The notes beneath the pieces were generated by a model. The model searched no databases. It saw only the letters and a list, made by a program, of their open reading frames with translations, and was not told where the DNA came from. Positions 8,101 to 12,142 of a DNA stretch of 12,142 nt are shown piece after piece. This DNA comes from Ectocarpus siliculosus (lineage: Eukaryota; Sar; Phaeophyceae; Ectocarpales; Ectocarpaceae): assembly GCA_000310025.1 (NCBI GenBank), contig FN649758.1:182359-194500 (forward strand), in the 5' to 3' direction. Both the position numbers and the translations under genes were made by a program. Positions within the stretch are counted from its first letter, which is position 1, and every line of letters starts with the position of its first letter.

Positions 8101-11100
8101 AAGAATAGTCAAGCAAGTGGTTGGTACAGACACGCCTTTCGAGAAGGACCACTCAAACCGATGGCCCTAAATCAAAGCAATGCACAGCAAACGTTCGACG
8201 CAAGAATGACCAAGAAACAAGTCCAAAGGGCGAGAAAGTGCAGTTGGTACCAAGCGTGTTGTCCGACAGTCACTACCGTAGGTGCCATGACACAACATAC
8301 CACACCCCATGGACCGATTTTCAAAGCTCGGTTACAGTACCCCCCGATGAAGAGGATGCCGAAATCAAGCTGTACGTTTACGGAAAAAAACTCTCGACGA
8401 GATGGCTTCAACGCCGCCGTTTGCGGCACCACCGCGGCTTTTTCTTGCCGACCAAAAATCGGTCCAGCGGGTGTGTTGTCTTGTGCAACCTGCGGTATTG
8501 CTGGGGTTTCGGGCAGGGCAGATACTGCAAGCACTCGGCCTGAAACAGCAATCACGGCCGTCTTTTTTAAGCTGGACGCTGCTGCTAGTTTAGCCGAGCA
8601 AACGCACGTCGTGCGCTCTCGTAAACACTCAGGTTGGAAGCAGGCCTACAGGAGCACTTTCGAGCGGGGGGCGAGTACAACGAGCGGCTGAACCTGAACG
8701 GCCTGCGCATGCTCGCCAAGAGCCCGACCGTGCTCCTAGTTCTTGTCCAGGGGATTCCCGGCACCTTGCCGTGGGGGGTAAGAGCGACTTCTTCTCCCTA
8801 GCTAGGCTCGTCTGATTTGCCCATGTGGGCGCCGCTACAACAGGCCATCTTGTCATTGTGTTGGGTGGCTGGAGTTGGCTCTGGCTGACGTGTAGAACAA
8901 TTTCTTCACATCGTTGAATTTTTCGATTTTTCGGTATTGAAATCTAACAATTACCGCTACCAGAGTTGTGCGAGAGGACTTAGGTGTCGTTGTGTTGGGT
9001 GGCTTGAATTGCCTCTCGCGGTGGTGGCTGATTACCACACATCGTTTTGGGAACGAGCACGTGTGAGTACTATTTTTTTGCGTCAAGCGAAAAAAAGTGC
9101 GTACATTTGCCTACTGCTCCGCTTTGGTTCGAGGTGTACACATTCCGGAAGCGAGTGGTACTCATGTTGCCGTACATTCGCACTGTTCGACGTAAGCGCT
9201 TGTCCACACCTTGAGCTACGGCGTATCACCCCTGCAGGGGCACGATATGATCATGCCCCCCCCCCTCGCAAGGATGATGACGAACGTCTGGTTTATCCTT
9301 ATCCTTGTGAAGCTTAGCTTGGGCAGCTCAAAACCCGGCATATCGCTCCGTCCGGGCATTGTATGGATGCGAAGTCTATGGTCTACCGGCTACGGCATGG
9401 TGTTCACATGAGCACGCACCCCCTCCCCCCCTGCCGTTGTCCGTCTCAGGTGATTACGGTATTTCTTCCTGATTATCTTCACAAGCAGAGAGGCATGTCG
9501 ATTAAGACGGCAACGGTGGTCGGCATGATGTTCGGTGCGGCTACCGTGGCGGGCCAGGTGGTGGGGGCAAAGGTCGGCCAGAGCCTGTACAACCGACGGC
9601 CTAGGAATCAGGCCCTACTCATGGGGGTGAGGACTCTCGCGTGCCTTCTTATTTCCGTGCTGTTTCCACCCTTCTGGCCACTTTCATCCGTCTCGCCTAC
9701 CGTAGTAGCATACCGTAAATGACACAAGATAACACACCCCCTGGACCGATTTTCAAATCTCGATTTCTCAACGAGCGATTTTTCGAAGCTTGGCCTCTTC
9801 AAAGCAATAACAACGGCGGTGCCGACAAATGTTGGCGGCGTTGGAACTGTCTCGTCGAGAGAGAGCTTTCCGAAAACGTGTCGCATGATTTTGTGCATCC
9901 TCTTCATGGTGGAAATCGAGCTTTGAAAACTAGTCAAAGGGGATGTTGTATTTTTGTGTCACGTACTGTAAGATGTCACACCCCCTGCGCCGATTTTCAA
10001 GGATCGATTGCTCCTTCCCGGAAAGAAAGGCGGTGCCGAAGATGTCGTCGTTGGAATCTCCTTAACTTAACCTTCTCGTCGAGATCTTCCCGAACATGTG
10101 TAATTTCAGGCTGGCATCCTCTTCGTCGTGGAGCACGTAGTCGAGCTTCGAAAAATCGACCTGTCCAGGCGGTGTGGTATCTTGTGTCACCTACCGTGCG
10201 TGTACCGCTGCTGTGCTTGGTAACGGTTTTTGCTTCTACAGCAGTGGGAGCCTCCCCAGATAAGGCGGTCTGAGCATTATGATTGGTTGCCCGATATATG
10301 GCGGGTGAGATCTCTTCCTACAGGTAGAACACCCAATTCAAGCTGTTTCATGCTTTGAATGACTCGGTGGCCCCTATTTGTAAGGCGGTTACTCTCAGCT
10401 CCCTTTTTGGGGAACCCCCTGTAGGTGTTTTGTCCCCTCGGTGTTTCACCCTATGGGTCAGGTCATCCCGCCGCCGAAACGCTGCGATATGACTCCGGGC
10501 AAAGGGGATGATTGCACCACGTTGTGTTGAATTGGTCAGACACCCTCGGGGCAGTTTCACAGTGCTGATAACTGTCTCTGGAAGTGCAAGCACCAGAGAA
10601 AATATTAAGTCGTTCGCAGCTGTCATCCTTATGTATGCAAGGAAGTAGGCACAAGATGCCGAACACCCTTAGCAGGATGTGCGTCGTGTGCGTTCTTCTT
10701 TCTCCTAGCTGCCTGTGACACGACCGCGCGACGCTCTTGGCGAAGCTCTCGGCTTTCCACCTATGAAGCCGAAATCAAACAATTGGACAGCGCTGACTAT
10801 TAGTGTAATGTTTTGAATCAGGCTTCTATAGCTTTTCCCTCCCGTTCGACTAGCCAGCGCTAATGGTTTGATTTCGGCCTATACTATATAGCTCTTCCCT
10901 CCTCCACGCCTCATTTGCGACCAACTCCAACACCAACACCACAATCAAAGGCCACTCCCGCAAATGACTCCGGCACAGCCCCCCCCCCCCCCCTCGGTGA
11001 TGTGAGAGGCTGGTCCATAATGGTAGTCGAGTGGAATATGTTGTGCGGGGTCGAGAAACCTCACTCCGCGCAACGGGGGATGATCGCACCACGTGGTGTT

Positions 11101-11566
11101 AAAATGGTCAAGCACCCTCGAGGCAGTTACACGGTGCTTACAACTGTCTCTGGAAGTGAAAGCACCAGAAAATAAATTAAGTCATACGTAGCTGTCATCC
11201 GTACGCAAGGAAGTAAGCACAAGATGCCGAGCACCCTTACCAGGATGCAGCGCACCCTTTATGCGACTCGCCGAATACCTCACGGCGCGTCGCGCGTGGT
11301 GATGTGAGAGCCTGGTCCGGTGAGAACCCGGCGTGCTCCGTCCCGGCTTTGTAGGAGTGCGAGGTCAATAGTCCAACGACAACGGCATGCACGACTATGA
11401 GTACACCCCCCCCCCCCCCGCTGCAGATGTCGACCATCGCGGGGACCCTGCCTTGCGTCATGATGATCCGGTACTCTGGAGGCGTCTTCGGCGTCTACGC
11501 GGTGTACGCGATGGCGGGGGGGTTCCTGGCCGCCATGACGGGGCCGAACATCAGATCGGTGTTGAT
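2046..11566 (+). CDS. Spinster-like major facilitator superfamily transporter, eight exons visible, 3' end outside the window
   Basis: Joining exons 2046-2167, 3744-3856, 4790-4974, 5896-6048, 7617-7744, 8633-8777, 9450-9626 and 11427-11566 gives 1163 nt: 387 codons plus two bases. All junctions are GT-AG and phase-consistent. Landmarks are ADQNLLAPNLSAIAEEFGFN in and after TM1, GGDIAVAFFGFGAPASLLVG in TM2, the MFS loop 2-3 motif GWLTDVIDRRKLF, RAITGVAIGGGMPLVYSILG in TM4, GWRLPF before TM6, LVQGIPGTLPWG in TM7 and GFLAAMTGPNIRSVL in TM10. These match the pattern of a spinster-like MFS group I know from stramenopiles and amoebae. The protein should be an integral membrane secondary transporter with about twelve helices. 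TM11, TM12 and the C-terminus lie outside the window. Substrate is unknown: metazoan spinster proteins move lysolipids and sphingosine-1-phosphate, but that cannot be carried over. The first in-frame ATG after an in-frame TGA (1842-1844) was taken as the start. Confidence 0.93.
2667..2690. repeat. Perfect short hairpin in intron 1
   Basis: GCTGTCACAG, a CAGG loop, then CTGTGACAGC: ten paired bases with a 4-nt loop. A further AGGCTGTCAC copy of the arm follows at once, so the motif GGCTGT(C/G)AC appears three times within 35 bp. Such sequence can arise by slippage; no function is inferred. Confidence 0.8.
3018..3200. repeat. Probable inverted-repeat (MITE-like) hairpin element in intron 1
   Basis: The left segment near 3028-3058 (TTTCATAGCTCGGTTTGCTC) is matched, imperfectly, by the reverse complement of the segment near 3153-3183 (TGGAGCAATGGAGCTTTGAA). 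I judge the arms to be roughly three-quarters identical by eye. The TTCAAAGCTC-type core also occurs in the inverted-repeat element at 8273-8500, suggesting an old member of the same family. No target-site duplication could be assigned. Confidence 0.4.
3744..3856 (+). CDS. Transporter exon 2 (TM1)
   Basis: One base completing Arg41, then 37 codons, then one carried base. It holds SSMFTLALLTLVVVLLFADQ, a clear membrane helix ending in the Asp-Gln pair. NLLAPNLSAIAEEFGFN follows, the signature after TM1 in this MFS group. The acceptor is TTTTTTGCAG|G at 3741-3743 and the donor is ACG|GTGGGT with GT at 3857-3858, phase 1. A second GTGGGT four bases downstream (3861) is rejected because only the first lets the next exon read EEEKDRHLGG in frame at the family's usual spacing. 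Confidence 0.92.
3857..4789 (+). other. Intron 2 of the transporter gene (933 nt), with an A/C-rich 3' half
   Basis: From GTGGGT to CTTCCAG. Two stretches, about 4336-4475 and 4558-4789, are built almost only from A and C (CAACAACAAC, ACCAACACCA), so the region before the acceptor lacks a normal U-rich tract. A 26-bp direct repeat at 4671-4696 and 4753-4778 lies in the second stretch. The A/C tracts keep several frames open, which explains the apparent proteins rich in Thr, Pro and Gln there. Confidence 0.85.
4671..4778 (+). repeat. 26-bp direct repeat close to the intron 2 acceptor
   Basis: The 26 bases starting CAACACCAACTTATCCTCCA occur identically at 4671-4696 and 4753-4778, 82 bp apart. 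The second copy lies just before the real CTTCCAG acceptor. The first is followed by a G, making a TCAG at 4694-4697, so the repeat may also have duplicated a decoy 3' splice site. Confidence 0.85.
4790..4974 (+). CDS. Transporter exon 3 (TM2, loop 2-3 motif, TM3)
   Basis: Two bases complete a Glu codon carried from exon 2 (GFN then E), followed by 61 codons. EEKDRHLGGDIAVAFFGFGA leads into TM2 and GWLTDVIDRRKLF is the MFS motif A region (G-x-L-x-D-x-x-x-R-R). FVAIVAIGEMGTLATVFV is TM3. The exon ends VTTFSQ at TCTCAG|GTGCAG, GT at 4975-4976, phase 0. Reading on gives VQLLFQGLQYYF, which looks like protein for a few codons, but joining FSQ directly to LFWTRAITG in exon 4 keeps the family spacing. 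Confidence 0.93.
5449..5527. repeat. AGC/AGT trinucleotide microsatellite
   Basis: A run of AGT, AGC and AGA triplets, purest around 5485-5515 where AGC repeats without break. It is intronic and lies about 380 bp before the exon 4 acceptor. It accounts for the long Ser-rich open frame in this stretch. Confidence 0.9.
5697..5730 (+). repeat. Perfect 17-bp tandem duplication
   Basis: CTTGACATCACCGCGCG occurs at 5697-5713 and again, identically, at 5714-5730. This is a recent-looking slippage duplication inside intron 3. Confidence 0.92.
5759..5858 (+). repeat. Acceptor-proximal repeat module, copy A
   Basis: Member of a family of about 95 bp: GAAAACCCGGCATAACGCTC, then CCGTCCCGGCATTGTAGGGA, then GTCAATGGTCTAACGACTAC, GGCATG, GTACAC and a short C run. 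It matches copies at 7279, 7441, 9324 and 11317. It sits 37 nt before the exon 4 acceptor. Its CTAAC at 5821-5825 is a good branch-point candidate and the C-rich tail can act as the pyrimidine tract. Confidence 0.85.
5896..6048 (+). CDS. Transporter exon 4 (TM4 and start of TM5)
   Basis: Exactly 51 codons, phase 0 at both ends. It reads LFWTRAITGVAIGGGMPLVY, then SILGDLVSSTGRTEASG, then LIGIAIGMGLGLGQ. R-A-x-T-G-x-x-I-G-G and the S-x-L-G-D that follows are typical of TM4 and loop 4-5 in spinster-like MFS proteins. The acceptor is ACACAG at 5890-5895 and the donor is GGTCAG|GTACGA, GT at 6049-6050. A 335-codon frame spans this exon in a different register and is only a shadow. Confidence 0.93.
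6781..6906 (+). repeat. 67-bp tandem direct repeat, two copies
   Basis: CGGTGTTTGCCATCGGG, then a GGGTTTTCGTCGCTTGGCAA core ending AACAAGCC, appears at 6781-6840 and 6848-6906. The copies differ by only a few bases, so the duplication is recent. Confidence 0.92.
6933..6978. repeat. Short inverted repeat bracketing poly-T tracts
   Basis: GGTTACCG at 6933-6940 pairs with CGGTAACC at 6971-6978. The segment between is almost all T (T12 and T10 around ACCTCG). It directly abuts the 5' end of the 407-bp element, so it may be part of the insertion site rather than of the element. Confidence 0.75.
6977..7383 (+). mobile_element. Non-coding repeat element of about 405 bp, full copy 1 (intron 4)
   Basis: It begins CCATAATGGT and ends in C16 at 7368-7383. 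It is near-identical along its length to 11015-11419 in intron 7; shared blocks include CACTCCGCGCAA, AGAAAATAAATTAAGTCATA and ATGCGACTCGCCGAATACCT. Its 3' 105 bp (7279-7383) is module copy B. I see no ORF, no tRNA-like head and no clear terminal inverted repeats, so the class is undetermined. It could be a SINE-like or other non-autonomous element, or a segmental duplication. Same orientation as the gene. Confidence 0.7.
7279..7383 (+). repeat. Acceptor-type repeat module, copy B
   Basis: CCGGTGAGACCCCGGCGTGC, CCGTCCCGGCTTTGTAGGGA, GGTCAATGGTCTAACGACTA, then GCACGACTATGAGTACAC and C16. Unlike copies A, C and D it has ACGACTATGAG after CATGC, a variant shared with copy E. It is not next to an exon; copy C follows 58 bp later. 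Confidence 0.85.
7441..7537 (+). repeat. Acceptor-proximal repeat module, copy C
   Basis: CCGGTGAGAACCCGGCGTGC, CCGTCCCAGCGTTGTAGGGA, AAGTAGGTCAATGGTCTAAC, then TGTTTACATGAGTACACACC. Branch-like CTAAC is at 7500-7504, 112 nt before the exon 5 acceptor. The poly-C tail is missing, and an unrelated TC-rich segment follows instead. Confidence 0.85.
7617..7744 (+). CDS. Transporter exon 5 (end of TM5, TM6)
   Basis: 42 codons plus two bases. LVAGFTGSSTSLGWRLPF completes TM5 and its loop, LLMALPCLALALLVLVA is TM6, and TRDPARG follows. D-P-x-R-G after TM6 is a conserved mark of this group. The acceptor is a tandem AAGAAG at 7611-7616. Using the second AAG gives GQ-LVAGF, the first gives GQ-KLVAGF, and both stay in frame. 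The donor is GGGAG|GTGGGT, GT at 7745-7746, phase 2. Failure to splice here gives a stop at TGA 7812-7814. Confidence 0.92.
7743..8013 (+). repeat. Three tandem copies of a segment of about 90 bp starting with a 5' splice-site-like sequence
   Basis: Unit 1 starts at the real donor (GAG|GTGGGTGTCCCAGCAAG, GT at 7745). Unit 2 starts AAG|GTAGGTGTCCCAGCAAG (GT at 7847) and unit 3 starts AAG|GTAGGTATCCTAGCAAG (GT at 7937). Units 2 and 3 continue alike with CGCAAGCAACCATG, ACTCGTTT, TGGCTTG and TTTAAGCGGCCTTGG. Unit 1 is much more diverged after its first 20 bases (CGCAAGCTACC, GACTTGTTTGAAAGCGACCG). The donor-like heads of units 2 and 3 look at least as good as the real one. Confidence 0.8.
7745..8632 (+). 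other. Intron 5 of the transporter gene (888 nt)
   Basis: From GTGGGT to CACTCAG. It opens with the three donor-headed tandem units (to about 8013). About 260 bp with no recognisable feature follow, then the inverted-repeat element at 8273-8500, and 130 bp of unremarkable sequence leads to the acceptor. The pyrimidine tract is poor. Confidence 0.85.
8273..8500. mobile_element. MITE-like inverted-repeat element, copy 1 (intron 5)
   Basis: Left arm CTACCGTAGGTGCCATGACA, CACACCCCATGGACCGATTT (about 8273-8322). The reverse complement of about 8453-8500 reads AATACCGCAGGTTGCACAAG, CACACCCGCTGGACCGATTT. The arms are therefore about 48 bp and mostly identical, with roughly 130 bp between them. There is no coding capacity. 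The arm sequence recurs in intron 7 at 9711-10204. No target-site duplication could be assigned with confidence. Confidence 0.65.
8633..8777 (+). CDS. Transporter exon 6 (central loop, TM7)
   Basis: One base completes an Arg codon carried as AG from exon 5, then 48 codons. LEAGLQEHFRAGGEYNERLN is the charged central loop, LNGLRMLAKSPTV leads into TM7, and LLVLVQGIPGTLPWG is the conserved TM7 block. The acceptor is CACTCAG ending 8632. It was chosen because an in-frame TAA lies just upstream and the other nearby AGs break the phase. The donor is GGG|GTAAGA, GT at 8778-8779, phase 0. Confidence 0.9.
8831..9065 (+). repeat. Diverged tandem duplication, unit about 134 bp
   Basis: TGTCATTGTGTTGGGTGGCT at 8851 and TGTCGTTGTGTTGGGTGGCT at 8985 are nearly identical. 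Flanking sequence also matches loosely (GCCGCTACAACAG against ACCGCTACCAGAG upstream, and TTCACATCGTT against CACACATCGTT downstream). The copies are clearly older than those at 6781-6906. Confidence 0.65.
9324..9435 (+). repeat. Acceptor-proximal repeat module, copy D
   Basis: AAAACCCGGCATATCGCTCC, GGGCATTGTATGGATGCGAA, ATGGTCTACCGGCTACGGCA, then GTTCACATGAGCACGC and CCCCCTCCCCCCC. It is the most diverged copy: the branch-like core reads CTACC (9383-9387) instead of CTAAC. Its C-rich tail runs directly into the exon 7 acceptor CCGTTGTCCGTCTCAG. Confidence 0.8.
9450..9626 (+). CDS. Transporter exon 7 (end of TM7, TM8, start of TM9)
   Basis: Exactly 59 codons, phase 0 at both ends. VITVFLPDYLHKQRGMSIKT is the loop after TM7, ATVVGMMFGAATVAGQVVGA is TM8, and KVGQSLYNRRPRNQALLMG follows. 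That last stretch, with its Arg-rich turn, is the C-half counterpart of MFS motif A. The acceptor is CCGTCTCAG ending 9449 and the donor is GGG|GTGAGG, GT at 9627-9628. Confidence 0.93.
9711..9970. mobile_element. MITE-like inverted-repeat element, copy 2 (intron 7)
   Basis: Left arm TGACACAAGATAACACACCC, CTGGACCGATTTTCAAATCT. The right arm near 9911-9970 is GGAAATCGAGCTTTGAAAAC, GGGATGTTGTATTTTTGTGT, CACGTACTGTA. The right arm read as its reverse complement resembles the left arm, and both resemble the arms of 8273-8500. The right end is shared with, or abuts, copy 3. Confidence 0.6.
9961..10204. mobile_element. MITE-like inverted-repeat element, copy 3 (intron 7), adjoining copy 2
   Basis: Left arm ACGTACTGTAAGATGTCACA, CCCCCTGCGCCGATTTTCAA. 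Right arm AGCTTCGAAAAATCGACCTG, GGCGGTGTGGTATCTTGTGT, CACCTACCGTGCG. The right arm is the approximate reverse complement of the left. The internal part (GGCGGTGCCGA, GTTGGAA, CTCGTCGAGA) also matches the interior of copy 2, so the two are members of one family placed head to tail. Confidence 0.6.
10491..10679 (+). mobile_element. Diverged internal fragment of the 405-bp element (intron 7)
   Basis: GACTCCGGGCAAAGGGGATG, CTCTGGAAGTGCAAGCACCA and AGATGCCGAACACCCTTAGC match the full copies from about element position 48 to 232. Both ends of the element are missing and there are many substitutions, so this is the oldest of the three copies. Confidence 0.75.
10768..10878. repeat. 13-bp inverted repeat with internal direct repeats
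   Basis: GCCGAAATCAAAC at 10768-10780 and its exact reverse complement GTTTGATTTCGGC at 10866-10878 enclose 85 bp. CAGCGCT occurs near both ends (GACAGCGCTGACTATTAG and CCAGCGCTAATGG). A pyrimidine patch TCTATAGCTTTTCCCTCCC is echoed just outside as TATATAGCTCTTCCCTCC. It could be a small decayed inverted-repeat element. Confidence 0.6.
11015..11419 (+). mobile_element. Non-coding repeat element of about 405 bp, full copy 2, abutting the exon 8 acceptor
   Basis: CCATAATGGTAGTCGAGTGG to C14 (11406-11419), aligned end to end with 6977-7383. The 3' part (11317-11419) is module copy E. It is preceded by CTCGGTGATGTGAGAGGCTG, which resembles GGTGATGTGAGAGCCTGGTC inside the element (7260, 11299), so it may have inserted into, or beside, an earlier copy. 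Only GCTGCAG separates its poly-C tail from exon 8, so the element supplies the whole 3' end of the intron. Confidence 0.75.
11317..11419 (+). repeat. Acceptor-proximal repeat module, copy E
   Basis: CCGGTGAGAACCCGGCGTGC, CCGTCCCGGCTTTGTAGGAG, GGTCAATAGTCCAACGACAA, GCACGACTATGAGTACAC and C14. The branch-like core is CCAAC (11373-11377). It is the same variant as copy B and the closest of all copies to an exon, ending 7 nt before it. Confidence 0.85.
11427..11566 (+). CDS. Transporter exon 8 (TM9 to TM10)
   Basis: 46 codons plus two bases. MSTIAGTLPCVMMIRYSGGV completes TM9 and its loop, FGVYAVYAMAGGFLAAMTGP is TM10, and NIRSVL ends the exon. G-P-N-x-R after TM10 is a strongly conserved block of this family. 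The acceptor is CCCGCTGCAG ending 11426. The donor is GAT|GTGAGT, GT at 11567-11568, phase 2, and if unspliced the frame meets TGA at once (11568-11570). The G7 run inside it encodes Ala-Gly-Gly. Confidence 0.92.
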
Positions 11567-11590
11567 GTGAGTGCTCGAGATAGACGCTGC

Positions 11591-11750
11591 TGCGCTCTTG
11601 TTCTGCCGGTTGGCGTTTTTGGATTCTGTGCGGGAGGATCTCGTGCGGTGCTCTTTCGGGTTTAGCGTTTTGGTTTCGTGCGGGGGGACTCTCCTGCTGC
11701 GCTCTTTTTCTACCGGGTTGGCGTTTTTGGTTTCTGTGCGGCGGGATCCC
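11591..11750 (+). repeat. Three imperfect tandem repeats of about 54 bp
   Basis: Units begin near 11591 (TGCGCTCTTG), 11644 (TGCGGTGCTCTTTCGGG) and 11698 (TGCGCTCTTTTTCTACCGGG). Each continues with GCGTTTT(T)GG, a TTC(T)GTGCGG core and a GGA-T/C-T stretch. They are intronic; the open frame through them is a product of the repeat. Confidence 0.75.
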
Positions 11751-12075
11751 CTTCCTCCACCGGCGCGTTCCTGCTTGGGGTACCTACCCGGCACCTCCCT
11801 CCTGATTTGGATAGGGGGGGTGGTACGGGTTGATTGACGCCCCCCCCGACAGAGCACTGCGTTCTCTCTCTTTAAATTTCTTTCCACGTGCTACTACCAT
11901 TTCTATAAGGCAGAGTCAACGTTCTTGTCTGCGCCTTTGCCAAACAAGGGGCTGTCCGCCTGTGAACTTGATCGAAGCACCGCTATTTGTACCAGTATAA
12001 CATGAGGATTAGGTAACCTTGTTAACACGAGGACATGTCACCATACCCTACACCAAATGTGGGTGAAATCGTGCG

Positions 12076-12112
12076 CCCCCCCCCCCCCCCCCCCCCTTTT
12101 TTTTTTTTTTTT
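12076..12112 (+). repeat. C21T16 pyrimidine run
   Basis: 21 consecutive C (12076-12096) followed by 16 T (12097-12112) on the transcribed strand of intron 8. It could serve as the pyrimidine tract of the next acceptor. CTAAG at 12118-12122 follows, but the sequence after it does not read as the expected transporter continuation. Confidence 0.9.
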
Positions 12113-12142
12113 GCACTCTAAGAAACTCCCCCCTTCCTCCCC

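Larger units (their letters stand above)
8778..9449 (+). other. Intron 6 of the transporter gene (672 nt)
   Basis: From GTAAGA, the most consensus-like donor in the gene, to CCGTCTCAG. It holds a diverged tandem duplication of about 134 bp (8831-9065), a C10 run at 9256-9265 and module copy D immediately before the acceptor. No gene is seen inside. Confidence 0.88.
9627..11426 (+). other. Intron 7 of the transporter gene (1800 nt), mostly repeated elements
   Basis: From GTGAGG to CCCGCTGCAG. In order it holds two adjoining MITE-like inverted-repeat units (9711-10204), a diverged partial copy of the 405-bp element (10491-10679), a 13-bp inverted repeat (10768-10878), a C15 run and the second full 405-bp element (11015-11419). 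The element's poly-C end lies seven bases before the exon. Only 10205-10490 and parts of 10680-11000 look unique. Confidence 0.85.
11567..12142 (+). other. Start of intron 8, open at the right edge
   Basis: It starts with consensus GTGAGT. It contains three tandem units of about 54 bp at 11591-11750, a C8 run at 11840-11847 and a C21T16 pyrimidine run at 12076-12112. I looked for the next expected exon (the loop and TM11 of the transporter) and did not find it; it should lie beyond 12142. Confidence 0.75.

Noticed and set aside
11571-11837. 88-codon frame after exon 8 with Leu/Phe-rich sequence
   Set aside because: It is generated by the 54-bp tandem repeats and does not match the expected loop and TM11 of the transporter.

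Overview
This is a nuclear window from an intron-rich eukaryote, and almost all of it belongs to one split gene. The likely source is a stramenopile, most plausibly a brown alga of the Ectocarpus type. The points in favour are many short exons separated by 0.7-1.8 kb GT-AG introns, CAG-rich microsatellites, long poly-C runs, adjacent genes on opposite strands, and a transporter whose sequence resembles a protein family I know mainly from stramenopiles and amoebae. The organism is an inference; the exon structure is read from the sequence.

Positions 1-377 hold the start of a minus-strand gene that runs off the left edge. It encodes an acidic, helix-rich N-terminal region followed by a glutamine-rich tract, and I do not recognise it. 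From about 378 to 2045 lies a divergent, probably regulatory, intergenic region. It is dotted with a TACTGCTGTA-like motif and ends in an upstream ORF whose TGA overlaps the next gene's ATG (ATGA).

From 2046 to 11566 eight plus-strand exons join in consistent phase. They give 387 codons plus two bases of a major facilitator superfamily (MFS) transporter, spinster-like in character. Exons are 2046-2167, 3744-3856, 4790-4974, 5896-6048, 7617-7744, 8633-8777, 9450-9626 and 11427-11566. They cover the cytosolic N-terminus and roughly ten of the expected twelve membrane helices. The last two helices and the C-terminus must lie beyond the right edge, after an eighth intron that is still open at 12142.

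The introns are the unusual part. A module of about 95 bp, carrying a CTAAC branch-point-like core and followed by C-rich sequence, sits just before the 3' splice site in four of the seven complete introns (3, 4, 6 and 7). In two places it forms the 3' end of a longer element of about 405 bp (introns 4 and 7), and a third, diverged internal copy lies in intron 7. A separate family of inverted-repeat, MITE-like hairpins occurs in introns 5 and 7 and probably in intron 1. Intron 5 begins with three tandem copies of a segment that each start with a 5' splice-site-like sequence. Runs of eight or more C are frequent on the transcribed strand, while runs of eight or more G are absent. Together these suggest introns that are being built up or reshaped by repeated elements carrying splice-signal-like sequence.
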